Assembly: GCF_036188265.1 (NCBI RefSeq)
Contig: NZ_CP108093.1
Coordinates: 6,973,001 to 7,037,000 of the forward strand
DNA length: 64,000 nt
Direction of reading: 5' to 3'
From: Streptomyces sp. NBC_00247
Lineage (GTDB): Bacteria; Actinomycetota; Actinomycetes; Streptomycetales; Streptomycetaceae
Part shown: piece after piece, positions 51,668-61,220 of the stretch
Layout of the letters: every line of letters starts with the position of its first letter
How positions within the stretch are numbered: the stretch's first letter is position 1
Notes under the pieces: model-generated
Seen by the model: the letters and a program-made list of their open reading frames with translations, nothing else
What the model was told of the DNA's origin: nothing
Databases searched by the model: none
Position numbers and translations under genes: made by a program

Positions 51668-51696
51668 CCGCCGTGGCGCGAACCGTGCCACGGCGG
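51668..51696 (+). terminator. Intercistronic hairpin (attenuator type)
   Basis: CCGCCGTGGC (51668-51677) pairs with GCCACGGCGG (51687-51696) around a 9-base loop, between the binding-protein and ATPase genes. There is no U-run, so a partial stop or mRNA stabiliser is likely. Confidence 0.7.
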
Positions 51697-51788
51697 CCGG
51701 GAGTTCCCTCCGTCGCCAACCGGTACGGGGGACCCTCCACCCCCGTGCCCGCCCTTTCGGCACCTTGGAACTTGGAAGGCCAGGATTC

Positions 51789-53438
51789 ATGGCACCACCC
51801 GAAGCAGTAACCCAGCCGCCCGAGCCCGTCGCATCCGCTCCGGGCCCCGCCCAGGAAGCCGGCACGGTCCTCGAAGCCCGCGGCGTCAGCAAGCGGTTCC
51901 CCGGCGTCGTCGCCCTGGACGACGTGTCGTTCTCCCTGAGGGCGGGGGAGACCCACGCCCTGGTCGGTGAGAACGGTGCCGGCAAGTCCACCCTCATCAA
52001 GGTGCTCACAGGGGTCTACCGGCCCGACGGCGGCGAACTCCGGATGAACGGCGGAGCCGTCCGCTTCGCCCGGCCCTTCGAGGCCCAGCAGGCCGGCATC
52101 TCCACCATCTACCAGGAGGTCAACCTCGTCCCGCTGATGAGCGTGGCGCGGAACATCTTCCTCGGGCGCGAGCCCAAGAACCGCTTCGGGCTGATCGACT
52201 TCGCCCGGATGCACCGCGAGACGACCGAACTGCTCGACGGCTTCGGCGTCCGCGCCGACCCCAAGCGTCCGCTGAACACCCTCGGCATCGGCACCCAGCA
52301 GATGGTCGCGCTCGCCCGCGCCGTCTCGGTCAACGCCCAGGTCGTCATCATGGACGAGCCCACCTCCTCGCTGGAGCCCCGCGAGGTCGAGACGCTCTTC
52401 CGCGTCATCGCCAACCTCCGTGAGCGCGGCATCGCCGTCCTCTACGTGAGCCACCGCATGGACGAGCTCTACCGCATCTGCGACCGGGTCACCGTACTGC
52501 GCGACGGTCGTCACATCCACACCGGTGACCTCGCCGACCTGAACCGGATGCAGCTCGTGTCGATGATGCTCGGCCGCGACATGGCCGAGGTCAAGCGGTC
52601 GGGCCTCACCAACTTCACCGAGGGCGGCCACGACACCACCCGTAAGCCGGTCCTCACCGCGGCCGGCGTCTCCAGCCGCCACCACCTCCACGACATCTCC
52701 CTGGAGTTGTACGGCGGAGAGGTGCTCGGACTCGGCGGCCTCCTCGGCTCCGGCCGCAGCGAGACGGCGAAGGCGCTCTCCGGCGCACTGCCCGTCGACG
52801 CCGGTGACATCACCGTCGACGGCAAGAGCCTCGGCCGGCTCACGCCGGCTGCCGCGATCAAGGCCGGCATCAGCCTCCTGCCCGAGGACCGCAAGGCCGA
52901 GGGCATCGTCCCCGGCCTGTCGGTGCGCGAGAACATCGTGCTCGCCGCGATGCCCCGCCTCTCCCGTGCCGGAGTCGTCTCCCGCGCCAAGCAGGACCGC
53001 GTCGTCGAGATCTTCATGAAGCGCCTGCGCATCAAGTGCTCCAGCCCCGAGCAGAAGGTCGGCGAACTCTCCGGCGGCAACCAGCAGAAGGTACTGCTCG
53101 CCCGCTGGCTCTGCCTGGAGCCCAAGGTCCTGCTCCTCGACGAGCCCACCCGCGGCATCGACGTCGGCGCCAAGGCGGAGGTCCAGAGCCTCATCGACGA
53201 ACTCGCGGGCGAGGGCCTGGCTGTGCTGCTCATCTCCTCCGACATCGAGGAGCTCATCGAGGGCGCCGACCGCATCGTCGTCCTGCGCGGCGGAGCCGTG
53301 GCGGGCGAGCTCGCCGGCGACGAGGTGGCCGAGAGCCGGCTGCTCGAAGTGCTCGCCGACCACGCCCCGGACGCGTCGCCCACGAACGCGCCGGCCACGC
53401 CGGAGAAGACCCCGGTCGCACAGGAGGAACCCCGATGA
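51789..53438 (+). CDS. Sugar ABC importer, double ATPase subunit (YtfR/MglA type)
   Basis: This 549-residue protein has two ABC domains of the Mgl/Rbs/Ytf kind. The first has Walker A GENGAGKST, switch VIMDEPTSSL and a typical H-loop SHRMDEL. The second is degenerate at Walker A (GLLGSGRSE) but has the signature LSGGNQQKV and LLLDEPTRGIDVGAK. It powers uptake through the two following permeases. A Pro-rich 30-residue head precedes the first domain and a Thr/Pro tail follows. Its stop overlaps the first permease start (ATGA). Confidence 0.95.
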   Translation: MAPPEAVTQPPEPVASAPGPAQEAGTVLEARGVSKRFPGVVALDDVSFSLRAGETHALVGENGAGKSTLIKVLTGVYRPDGGELRMNGGAVRFARPFEAQQAGISTIYQEVNLVPLMSVARNIFLGREPKNRFGLIDFARMHRETTELLDGFGVRADPKRPLNTLGIGTQQMVALARAVSVNAQVVIMDEPTSSLEPREVETLFRVIANLRERGIAVLYVSHRMDELYRICDRVTVLRDGRHIHTGDLADLNRMQLVSMMLGRDMAEVKRSGLTNFTEGGHDTTRKPVLTAAGVSSRHHLHDISLELYGGEVLGLGGLLGSGRSETAKALSGALPVDAGDITVDGKSLGRLTPAAAIKAGISLLPEDRKAEGIVPGLSVRENIVLAAMPRLSRAGVVSRAKQDRVVEIFMKRLRIKCSSPEQKVGELSGGNQQKVLLARWLCLEPKVLLLDEPTRGIDVGAKAEVQSLIDELAGEGLAVLLISSDIEELIEGADRIVVLRGGAVAGELAGDEVAESRLLEVLADHAPDASPTNAPATPEKTPVAQEEPR

Positions 53439-54409
53439 CCCAGGCCACCCTGGCCCCGCCCGCAGCGAACCCGCTGGCCCGGCTGCGCACCCCCGCGTGG
53501 TGGCAGGAGTACGGCGTCTACGCGGCCGTCGCCGTACTGCTGATCTTCAACGCGCTGTTCACCGACCACTTCATGACCACCGACAACCTGCGCACGCAGC
53601 TCGTCCAGGTCGCCCCCATCGTCATCGTCGCCCTGGGCATGGCCCTGGTCATCGGTACCGAGGGCGTCGACCTCTCGGTCGGCTCCACCATGGCGGTGGC
53701 CGCCGCCCTCCTTCCGCTCTACCTCGGGTACGGGCTGGTACCGGCGCTCGGCATCGCTCTGCTCGCCGGCGCGGTCGTCGGCGCGGTCAACGGATCGCTC
53801 GTCTCGCTCGTCGGGCTCCAGCCCATCGTCGCCACCCTCGCGCTCTTCGTGGGCGGCCGCGGCCTCGCCCTGGTGATGGCGGACGGCCAGCTCAAGCAGA
53901 TCGAAAACCCCGACCTGCTCGCGCTCGGCACCGACTCCTTCCTCGGTATTCCGCTGGTCGTGCTCATCGCCGGCGTCCTCGCCGTCGCCGTGGCCTTCCT
54001 GATCGGGCGCACCACCTTCGGCCGCCAGGTCGTCGCCGTCGGCGGCAACCGCGCCGCCGCCAAACTCGCCGGACTGCCCGTCAAGCGTGTCCTCATCGGC
54101 GTCTACGTGCTCTGCGGCGTGCTGGCCGCGCTGGCCGGTGTGCTCGCCACGGCCCGGCTCACCGCCAGCGACCCGTCCTCGCTCGGCACCCTGATGGAGC
54201 TCTCCGCCATCACCGCCGTCGTGGTCGGCGGAACCCCGCTCACCGGCGGTTCCGTCCGCGTGCTCGGCACCGTCGCCGGAGCCCTGCTGATGCAGCTCCT
54301 GCGCGCCACTCTCGTCAAGCACGACCTGCCCGACTCCACCGCCCAGATCGCCCAGGCAGCCATCATCATCGCCGCCGTCTACGTCGCCCGGGAGCGCCGG
54401 TCCCGATGA
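53435..54409 (+). CDS. Sugar ABC importer permease (YtfT-like)
   Basis: This 324-residue BPD_transp_2-family permease has about eight to ten helices. It has VIVALGMALVIGTEGVDLSVGS and the ATPase-contact region VGGNRAAAKLAGLPV, ending in YVARERRSR. It pairs with the next permease as a heterodimer in the inner membrane. The ATG at 53435 overlaps the ATPase stop, with AGGAGG before it. Galactofuranose systems use two such permeases, as here, while ribose systems often use one. Confidence 0.93.
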   Translation: MTQATLAPPAANPLARLRTPAWWQEYGVYAAVAVLLIFNALFTDHFMTTDNLRTQLVQVAPIVIVALGMALVIGTEGVDLSVGSTMAVAAALLPLYLGYGLVPALGIALLAGAVVGAVNGSLVSLVGLQPIVATLALFVGGRGLALVMADGQLKQIENPDLLALGTDSFLGIPLVVLIAGVLAVAVAFLIGRTTFGRQVVAVGGNRAAAKLAGLPVKRVLIGVYVLCGVLAALAGVLATARLTASDPSSLGTLMELSAITAVVVGGTPLTGGSVRVLGTVAGALLMQLLRATLVKHDLPDSTAQIAQAAIIIAAVYVARERRSR

Positions 54410-55470
54410 ACGAAACCTCCTCCGCCCCGGTGGCCCGGACCATGGCCCCGCAGACGAACCCCGCACCGGCCAAGGCGCCCGAGCTCCGGGACGGCGCCGG
54501 CTCCACCGGCCCCACCACGGGGCAGCGCGCCCTCGACATCCTTCAGCGCCAAGGCGTCCTCGCCGTGCTGATCGCCGTGATCGTCGTCGCCTCCTGCATC
54601 TACCCGACGTTCCACAGCCTGGACAACGCCCGCGGCGTCACCGTGCAGGCGTCCTTCCTCGCCGTGGTCGCCCTCGGCATGACCATGGTCATCATCACCG
54701 GCGGCATCGACCTGTCGGTCGGCTCCGTCTTCGCCCTCGGCGGCGTGCTCGCCGCCTGGGCCTCGCAGTACGGCTTCCTGCCCGCGCTGCTCGTACCGCT
54801 CGTGGTCTGCTCGGCGATCGGCCTGCTCAACGGGTTCCTCATCGCCCGTGCCGGAATGGCCCCCTTCATCGTCACCCTCGCCACTCTGCTCGGCGCCCGC
54901 GGTCTGCTGCTCTCCCTCACCGACGAGGGCGGCACCACCTACCTGGTACCGAAGGACTCGGCCTTCGCCGACCTGGGACAGGGCGACGTCTGGGGCTTCG
55001 GATACCCGCTCCTGATCGCCCTCGTCCTCTTCGGGATCGGCGGACTCGTCCTCCAGCGGACCTCGTTCGGACAGTCGATCTTCGCCGTGGGCGGCAGCAG
55101 CGACGCCGCGACCCTGATGGGCCTCCCCGTCGCCCGTACCAAGATCCTCGTCTACACCCTCAGCGGTCTGCTCGCCGGCCTCGCCGGCGCGCTGAACGCG
55201 GCCCGGCTCACCTCCGGCGTCACCATCGTCGGCGTGGGCATGGAACTCGACGCGATCTCCGCCGTCGTCATCGGCGGAACGCTGCTGGTCGGTGGCGCCG
55301 GATCGATCAGCGGAACCCTCTGGGGCGTGCTGCTGCTCGCCGTCATCCAGAATCTGATCAACCAGATCGGTACCCTCAACTCCTCCTACCAGTCGGTGGT
55401 CAGCGGCGGCTTCCTTATCGTTGTCGTGGTGGCGCAGCGCTATCTGGCGCGCAACCGCAGAACCACGTGA
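54406..55470 (+). CDS. Sugar ABC importer second permease (YjfF-like)
   Basis: This 354-residue BPD_transp_2 permease has VVALGMTMVIITGGIDLSVGSV and the contact loop VGGSSDAATLMGLPV, after an unconserved Pro-rich head of about 40 residues. It is the partner of the first permease in a two-permease importer. The ATG overlaps the previous stop in an ATGA junction, keeping the subunits in balance. It ends 41 bases before the LacI gene. Confidence 0.93.
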   Translation: MNETSSAPVARTMAPQTNPAPAKAPELRDGAGSTGPTTGQRALDILQRQGVLAVLIAVIVVASCIYPTFHSLDNARGVTVQASFLAVVALGMTMVIITGGIDLSVGSVFALGGVLAAWASQYGFLPALLVPLVVCSAIGLLNGFLIARAGMAPFIVTLATLLGARGLLLSLTDEGGTTYLVPKDSAFADLGQGDVWGFGYPLLIALVLFGIGGLVLQRTSFGQSIFAVGGSSDAATLMGLPVARTKILVYTLSGLLAGLAGALNAARLTSGVTIVGVGMELDAISAVVIGGTLLVGGAGSISGTLWGVLLLAVIQNLINQIGTLNSSYQSVVSGGFLIVVVVAQRYLARNRRTT

Positions 55471-55511
55471 GCGGAGCCAACTCTCATAGCCGGACCGAGT
55501 GAAGGAGTGCC

Positions 55512-56540
55512 GTGGGCGTCAGCCTCAAGGACGTAGCGCAGCGGGCGGGCGTGTCGATCAAGACCGTGTCCAATGTGGTCAACAACTACCAGCACGTCAC
55601 CCCGAAGATGCGTGCCAAAGTGCAGCAGGCGATCGACGAGCTCGGCTACCGGCCGAACCTCACCGCCCGCCACCTGCGCAAGGGCCGTACCGGCATCATC
55701 GCGCTGGCGGTCCCCGAGTTCGGCAACCCGTACTTCGCCGAACTGGCCGGAGCCGTCGTCGACGCCGCCGCCCGGCACGACTACACCGTGCTGGTCGACC
55801 ACACGGCAGGGCTCCGCGAGAAGGAACTGCTGGTCAGCCAGGGGTTCCGGTCCCACGTGATCGACGGGCTCATCATGAGCCCGATCCATCTGGAGACCGA
55901 GGACCTGATGGCCCGCGAGGAGACCGCCCCCCTGGTCCTGCTGGGGGAGCGGGAGTACGAGGCCCCGTACGACCACATCGCCATCGACAACGTCGCCGCG
56001 GCCCGTACCGCGGTACGCCATCTGCTCGACCACGGACGCAGCAGGATCGCCTTCCTCGGATCCCGCACCGGCCGTGAACGCCAGCCCGCGCACCTCCGGC
56101 TGCGCGGCTGGCGCGAAGAGCTGACGGCCGCCGGCATCGAACCGGACGAAGCGCTGGTCGTGGTCACGGACGGATTCGGGCGTGAGGACGGAGCCATCGC
56201 GATGGCGTCCCTGCTCGACCGGGGCGAGCGGCCCGACGCGGTCTTCGCCTACAACGACCTGATCGCGATCGGGGCCATGCGCACCGTCACCGCGCGCGGG
56301 CTGTCCGTCCCGGACGACATCGCCTTCGTCGGCTTCGACGACATCGAGGAAAGCAGCTACGGCACCACCACCCTCACCACCATCGCCCCCGACAAGGAGG
56401 CCATCGCGCGCCTCGCGGTCGACAGCCTCGTCGAGCGCCTCGGAGGCGTACCGGTGAGCGAACCCCGGCGCCCGCGCCCCGGCTACCGGCTCGTCGTCCG
56501 CGAGTCGACGGCCCCCGGGCCGTCCGGCCCGGCCGCCTGA
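55512..56540 (+). CDS. LacI-family transcription regulator
   Basis: This 342-residue regulator has the LacI helix-turn-helix and hinge at the N-terminus (SLKDVAQRAGVSIKTVSNVVNN, then HLRKGRTGIIALAVP) and a periplasmic-binding-protein-like effector domain with NDLIAIGAMR and VGFDDIEESSYGTTTLTT. It most likely represses the importer operon until the imported sugar binds it. The GTG start follows GAAGGAG. The importer promoter at 50329-50364 carries a LacI-type dyad. Confidence 0.93.
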   Translation: MGVSLKDVAQRAGVSIKTVSNVVNNYQHVTPKMRAKVQQAIDELGYRPNLTARHLRKGRTGIIALAVPEFGNPYFAELAGAVVDAAARHDYTVLVDHTAGLREKELLVSQGFRSHVIDGLIMSPIHLETEDLMAREETAPLVLLGEREYEAPYDHIAIDNVAAARTAVRHLLDHGRSRIAFLGSRTGRERQPAHLRLRGWREELTAAGIEPDEALVVVTDGFGREDGAIAMASLLDRGERPDAVFAYNDLIAIGAMRTVTARGLSVPDDIAFVGFDDIEESSYGTTTLTTIAPDKEAIARLAVDSLVERLGGVPVSEPRRPRPGYRLVVRESTAPGPSGPAA

Positions 56541-56723
56541 CCGGGCCGCCCGGCCGGCGCGCGCCGGGGCACCGCGCCCCGGCGGCCCGGGCCGTCCCGC
56601 CGACGGCCCGGACCCGGTCCGCGCGGCCACCCCCACCCGTCCACGACGGCCGTCGGCCGCCGTCCCTCCGGCCGACCGCTGCGCCACCCGTACCGGCCGG
56701 CCGCATTCCACCAAGGAACGCCG

Positions 56724-57800
56724 ATGCCCCGCCCCACCGCGCACCGCACCCCCTTCGGTACCGCTCCCGGAAACGCCGAAGCAGACCTCTGGACGCTGGA
56801 TTCCGGAACCGGAGTGCGGGCCGAAGTCCTCACCTACGGAGGGATCCTGCACCGCCTCACGGTGCCGGACACCCATGGCGAGAGCCGACAGATCGTCAGA
56901 TCCCTTTCGGCGATGGACGAATACGCGAAGGACCACCCCTACTTCGGGGCGCTCGTGGGCCGTTACGCCAATCGCATCGCGCACGGCAGCTTCGCGCTCG
57001 ACGGCACCACCCACGAGATCCCCGTCAACGACCGCGGCCACGCCCTGCACGGCGGACCCGAGGGCTTCCACACGAGAGTCTGGGAGGCGACCTCCCGGGA
57101 GGACGGCGACGCCGCCTTCGTCGACCTGCGTCTGCACAGCCCCGACGGCGACATGGGCTTCCCAGGGGCCCTGGACGTCCGTGCCACGTACGCCGTCGAC
57201 GCCTCGGGCACCTTCTCGCTCGACTGCACCGCGACCACCGACCGGGTCACCGTCGTGAACCTCACCCAGCACGCCTACTTCAACCTGGGCGACGACGACG
57301 TCCTCGGGCACACCCTCCAGGTCGACGCCGACCACTACCTCCCCGTGGACGCCGAGGGCATTCCCGAGGGGGACCCCGCCGAGGTGCTCGGCACGCCGTT
57401 CGACCTCACCGGCCCTCAGGTGCTCCGCGAGCGCCTCTCCCTTCCGCACGAGCAGCTCGCCTCGGCCGGCGGCTTCGACCACTGCTGGGTCCTGCGCGAC
57501 GCGGCCCCCGGCGACGGCCTGCGCCGCGCCGCCCGGCTCACCGCGCCCGACGCATCCCGCGTGATGGAAGTGTGGACCACCGAACCGGGCATCCAGGTCT
57601 ACACGGGCAACCTGCTGGACGGTACCTTCACCGACGGCGAGGGCCGGGTGCACGACCGCCACGGCGCGGTCTGCCTGGAGACCCAGCACCTGCCCGACTC
57701 GCCCAACCGCGCCGCCTTCCCCACCACCGTCCTGCGCCCCGGCCAGACGCTCCACACCCGCACGGAGTGGCGTTTCCCGCACCTGACCGTGCCCCGCTAG
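56724..57800 (+). CDS. galM: Aldose 1-epimerase
   Basis: This mutarotase interconverts alpha and beta anomers of free hexoses such as galactose in the cytoplasm. The 358-residue protein has GRYANRI, NLTQHAYFNL (catalytic His183), VYTGNLL and the catalytic Glu in VCLETQHLPDSPN. Length and motifs are normal. Being downstream of a galactofuranose-type importer, it fits anomer processing of the imported sugar. A 183-base G+C-rich spacer separates it from the LacI gene. A hairpin terminator follows. Confidence 0.95.
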   Translation: MPRPTAHRTPFGTAPGNAEADLWTLDSGTGVRAEVLTYGGILHRLTVPDTHGESRQIVRSLSAMDEYAKDHPYFGALVGRYANRIAHGSFALDGTTHEIPVNDRGHALHGGPEGFHTRVWEATSREDGDAAFVDLRLHSPDGDMGFPGALDVRATYAVDASGTFSLDCTATTDRVTVVNLTQHAYFNLGDDDVLGHTLQVDADHYLPVDAEGIPEGDPAEVLGTPFDLTGPQVLRERLSLPHEQLASAGGFDHCWVLRDAAPGDGLRRAARLTAPDASRVMEVWTTEPGIQVYTGNLLDGTFTDGEGRVHDRHGAVCLETQHLPDSPNRAAFPTTVLRPGQTLHTRTEWRFPHLTVPR

Positions 57801-57820
57801 CCCGCCCCGCACACGCGAGA

Positions 57821-57862
57821 GAGCGCCGGTACGGCCCCGACCACGGGCCCGTACCGGCGCTC
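57821..57862. terminator. Bidirectional terminator, galM / amylase
   Basis: Arms 57821-57834 and 57849-57862 form a perfect 14-bp stem (GAGCGCCGGTACGG) with a 14-base loop between converging genes. Confidence 0.88.
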
Positions 57863-57879
57863 CCCTGCGAACCGCTGTC

Positions 57880-60800
57880 CTACTTCAGGTACGGCCCCGC
57901 GGTGCCGACCTGGCCGGGAGCGGCGTTCTTGCCCCCCAGGTCGAGCACGTACACCCGCATGTCGCCCTTGCCCGGCGCGGCCACCGTGAGAGTGCCGTCG
58001 GACACGGTCCGCACGGCCCCGGTGACCGCGTCCTTGTAGGTGCCGTTCGGGATCCCGGTGTACGAGGCGCCGCCGGTGACGGTCACCAGGGCGAAGGAGT
58101 CGACTCCGCTCGCCGCGTCGGTGTACCGGCGCTTGTAGGCCATCGAACCGCTGATGCCCTCCGTGGAGTACTGGCCCATCTGGAGCGCCGGGACCGCCCG
58201 CCGGATCTGGTTGAGCCGCTGCACGTGCTTGACCAGCGGCTGTGCGAGGGTGTCCGCCACCGCACCGCTCGCCGAGGAGACCTTGCTGAAGTCCGAGGCC
58301 GTCACGTCACCGGCGATGCGGTCGCCGAAGTACGCCCGCCCGGTGGTCGCCAGCGGGCAGGTGGGCCCGCAGTCGATCTTCTTCCCCGCCTGGAACTCGA
58401 CCTCGGAGCCGTAGTACAGGGTCGGGATGCCGCGGAACGTCCACATCAGGGCCATGTTCTCCGCCCAGGCGTCCGTGCCGCCCGCGTACCGCTCACTGCT
58501 CTTGTTGGGGCCGTAGTCATGGCTGTCGACGTAGACGACGTTGTAGGTGGCGTCGTTGTAGCTGTCGTCGGAGTCCTTGCCGTTGCTGTAGGCGTTGTTG
58601 GCGTCACCGAAGTTCATGTGCATCCGCATGTCGATGACGTTCATCCCGGAGAACTGGCTGTGGTCCGGCGTGTGGTAGCTGTTCCCCTTCAGGAAGGCGT
58701 TGTCGGAGACCGGCTGCTGCCCGGTGCCCAACTGCTCCTCGTAGTTGTACATCTCCAGCGAGGCGGCGGCGTCGTCGGCGCTGTACTCCTTGCGCTCCTT
58801 CCAGGTGAAGAACTGCGCCGAGTGGTTGACCGAGCCCCGGTTCCACTTGTCGTTGACGAAGGCGCCGACCTCACCGAAGACGAAGAAGTTCTTCGCGGCT
58901 TCGGCGCCGAACCGCGAGGTGACGCGCTCCTGGATCGCCGGCAGGAAACGGCGGTTCCAGGTGGTGCGGGGGATGTGCACGGCGGTGTCGATCCGGAAGC
59001 CGTCGACTCCCATGTCGATGTACTTGTCGTAGGCGCCGATCAGGTAGTTCTGCACCGGGGCGCTCTCGGTGTTGAAGTCCGCGAGGTCCTCGTGGAGCCA
59101 GCAGCTGCGCGAGTCCTCGCCCTCCCAGTTGCCGATCCAGCAGTTGTGGTAGTACGCCTTCGGGAACATCCCGGAAGTGGCGTTCGGCCACTGGCAGTTG
59201 TAGACCTTGTAGCCCTCGGCGGAGGTACCGCCCGTGGGCTTGCCCCAGTTGAGGCAGGTGTTGCCCGCCGGTTCGGCGGTCGACCACAGGTCGCCGTTGT
59301 AGTAGGACTTGCCCGACTTCGTCTCGACGGTCAGGCCGTCGTACTCGAAGCCCTCGTTCTTCTCGTCGTAGTACCAGCTCCACTGGGAGTCCCGCACGCC
59401 GTAGACCGTCGGGGTGAACAGGCCCTTGGCGCCCCACCGGGAGGAGTGGTTGTAGACGACGTCCTGGTAGATCTTCATCCCCTTGGCGTGCGCCGCGTTG
59501 ATGAGGTCCTGGTAGGAGGCGCCGGCGGACTCCAGGCGCGGGTCGACCTTGTAGAAGTCGTAGCCGTGGTAGCCGTGGTAGTCGTAGTCCGACCGGTTGA
59601 GCACCACCGGTGTGATCCAGATGGCGGAGAAGCCCAGCCCCTTGATGTAGTCGAGCTTCTTGACCAGGCCCTTGAAGTCGCCCCGGAACATGGGGTCGTT
59701 GTTGGCCGCGTTGCCGGACTTCACGTCCTGGCTGCCGCCCCGGTCGTTCGTGCTGTCACCGTCGTTGAAACGGGCGGTGAGGACGAAGTAGATCGGGTCC
59801 TTGCGCGGGTCGGTGCCCAGCGGCTGCCCCGAGGCCGCGACGGGCGGCTTGTCACCGGTGGTGGCGGTCGCCGCCGCGGAGGCCGCCGAGACGTTGCCCG
59901 CGGCGTCCACCGCCTTGACGGTGTAGCTGTACGCGGTCCGCTCCTCAAGTCCCGTGTCGGAGAACACCGTGGAGCCGGTGTCCGCCACCAGGGAGCCCTT
60001 CGTCCCGCCGGTACGGGTGACCTGGTACTTCGTCACGCCCACGTCGTCCGTGGAGGGTTCCCAGGTCAGGACCACCGAGACGCCGTCCGCGGCGGCCGCC
60101 GTCTTCGCCGGGGCCGACGGGGCCGTGGTGTCCGGTACCGCGGCGGCGCACGGATCGGCCGCGCCCGAGGTGACCTTGTGGTCCTTCACCGTGGAACGCC
60201 CGCTCACCAGAGCGTAGTTGGACCCGTTGTTGTTGTCCCAGACTCCGTTGCCGTTGTTGAACGTGGCGTTGAGCGCCGTGGACGTCCCGAGGTCGACGGT
60301 CCGCTTCACCCACCCGGTGCAGGCCGCCTCCATGCCCACCCCGGGGACGGTGGTCCACGCGCCGCCCACCGGCTGGTAGTGGAGGTTGGTGGTGGTCCAG
60401 CCGACCGTGGCGGTGGAGTAGTAGACCTCTGCGCCGTTCGTGCCGGTCGGCGAGGGGCTCGGAGTCGTACCGCTGTCCGCGCACGGGTCGCTGTGGGCCA
60501 CCACGCCGTCCTTGACCGTGATGTTCCCGGTGCCGAGCGCGTAGTTGTTGCCGGAGTTGTTGTCCCAGACGCCCTGGCCGTTGTTGAAGGTCGCGGCCAA
60601 ACCCGTGGCGCTGCCGAGCGGAACGGTCAGTTTCACCCAGTCCGTACAGGCGGCGGTCATCGCCGTACCCGGCACGGTGGTCCAGGAGCCGCCGTCGGGT
60701 GCCCAATGGAGTTTGTACGCCGACCAGTTCTTCGTCTTCGTCCAGTAGAAGACGGTCGCCGAGTTCTCGGAGGCGGCGACCGGAGCCACGGACGACGGCT

Positions 60801-60900
60801 GTGGGGTCTCGGGTATCGCGGTGAGCAGGCCCAGCAGAGCGGTCGCTGTCGCGGCCGCCGCCACGGGGCGTCTCAGCAGCCGTAGGGGGGAGCGTTTCAT
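57880..60900 (-). CDS. Secreted GH13 alpha-amylase with two starch-binding modules
   Basis: This 1006-residue enzyme has a signal peptide, two CBM25-type modules (about 45-135 and 160-245), an FnIII domain (about 260-350) and a GH13 barrel. The four conserved regions are present: DVVYNH, GFRIDTAVH (nucleophile Asp), FGEV (acid/base Glu) and VDSHD. It would hydrolyse alpha-1,4 links of starch outside the cell and bind granules through the CBMs. A C-terminal beta domain (about 930-1000) follows. ATG at 60900 is preferred over 60903 because of spacing to GGAG. Confidence 0.94.
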   Translation of the reverse strand: MKRSPLRLLRRPVAAAATATALLGLLTAIPETPQPSSVAPVAASENSATVFYWTKTKNWSAYKLHWAPDGGSWTTVPGTAMTAACTDWVKLTVPLGSATGLAATFNNGQGVWDNNSGNNYALGTGNITVKDGVVAHSDPCADSGTTPSPSPTGTNGAEVYYSTATVGWTTTNLHYQPVGGAWTTVPGVGMEAACTGWVKRTVDLGTSTALNATFNNGNGVWDNNNGSNYALVSGRSTVKDHKVTSGAADPCAAAVPDTTAPSAPAKTAAAADGVSVVLTWEPSTDDVGVTKYQVTRTGGTKGSLVADTGSTVFSDTGLEERTAYSYTVKAVDAAGNVSAASAAATATTGDKPPVAASGQPLGTDPRKDPIYFVLTARFNDGDSTNDRGGSQDVKSGNAANNDPMFRGDFKGLVKKLDYIKGLGFSAIWITPVVLNRSDYDYHGYHGYDFYKVDPRLESAGASYQDLINAAHAKGMKIYQDVVYNHSSRWGAKGLFTPTVYGVRDSQWSWYYDEKNEGFEYDGLTVETKSGKSYYNGDLWSTAEPAGNTCLNWGKPTGGTSAEGYKVYNCQWPNATSGMFPKAYYHNCWIGNWEGEDSRSCWLHEDLADFNTESAPVQNYLIGAYDKYIDMGVDGFRIDTAVHIPRTTWNRRFLPAIQERVTSRFGAEAAKNFFVFGEVGAFVNDKWNRGSVNHSAQFFTWKERKEYSADDAAASLEMYNYEEQLGTGQQPVSDNAFLKGNSYHTPDHSQFSGMNVIDMRMHMNFGDANNAYSNGKDSDDSYNDATYNVVYVDSHDYGPNKSSERYAGGTDAWAENMALMWTFRGIPTLYYGSEVEFQAGKKIDCGPTCPLATTGRAYFGDRIAGDVTASDFSKVSSASGAVADTLAQPLVKHVQRLNQIRRAVPALQMGQYSTEGISGSMAYKRRYTDAASGVDSFALVTVTGGASYTGIPNGTYKDAVTGAVRTVSDGTLTVAAPGKGDMRVYVLDLGGKNAAPGQVGTAGPYLK

Positions 60901-61060
60901 CATGTCTCCAGGGGGAGGCCGTGGCGGGGGAGGCCGCGGCTGCCGACAACGCCGGTGTCCGGTAAGGGCACCGGCCGAGATCCCGCCGGAGAACCCGGAC
61001 GCGCCTCGGGGTTCGGGCGAGCGGAAAGAAACCGATGGCAACAGCTGTCAGAATCTTTCT

Positions 61061-61108
61061 GCAATCTCTTGCGTCCAGAAAATTACCCGTGCATGTCAGG
61101 TTCGTAAA
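61061..61108 (-). promoter_or_regulatory. Amylase promoter with GCAA-N4-TTGC operator
   Basis: On the minus strand TTTACG (61103-61108) and TAATTT (61080-61085) are 17 bp apart. The dyad GCAA-TCTC-TTGC (61061-61072) covers the predicted start point. It resembles the TTGCA-type MalR/Reg1 sites before Streptomyces amylase genes. Confidence 0.65.
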
Positions 61109-61115
61109 GAGTTCT

Positions 61116-61178
61116 GACAGCTACGGCCCCGGAAGGGGCGCCGCACCCGCGGTCGCTCCTCCCGGGGCCGTAGCTGTC
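61116..61178. terminator. Long-stem hairpin after the Dyp peroxidase gene
   Basis: Arms 61116-61132 and 61162-61178 pair perfectly over 17 bp (GACAGCTACGGCCCCGG) with a 29-base loop. Part of the left arm also matches 61043-61053 as an inverted repeat with 61112-61122 (11 bp), allowing an alternative fold. Confidence 0.8.
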
Positions 61179-61220
61179 CGTCGGCTCCCCGTTCGGTCAG
61201 CCTCAGCCCTTCAGGAGGCC

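Noticed and set aside
58225..60885. 886-codon frame opposite the amylase gene
   Set aside because: Antisense to GH13 catalytic motifs; Val/Gly/Arg/Asp bias typical of shadow frames.
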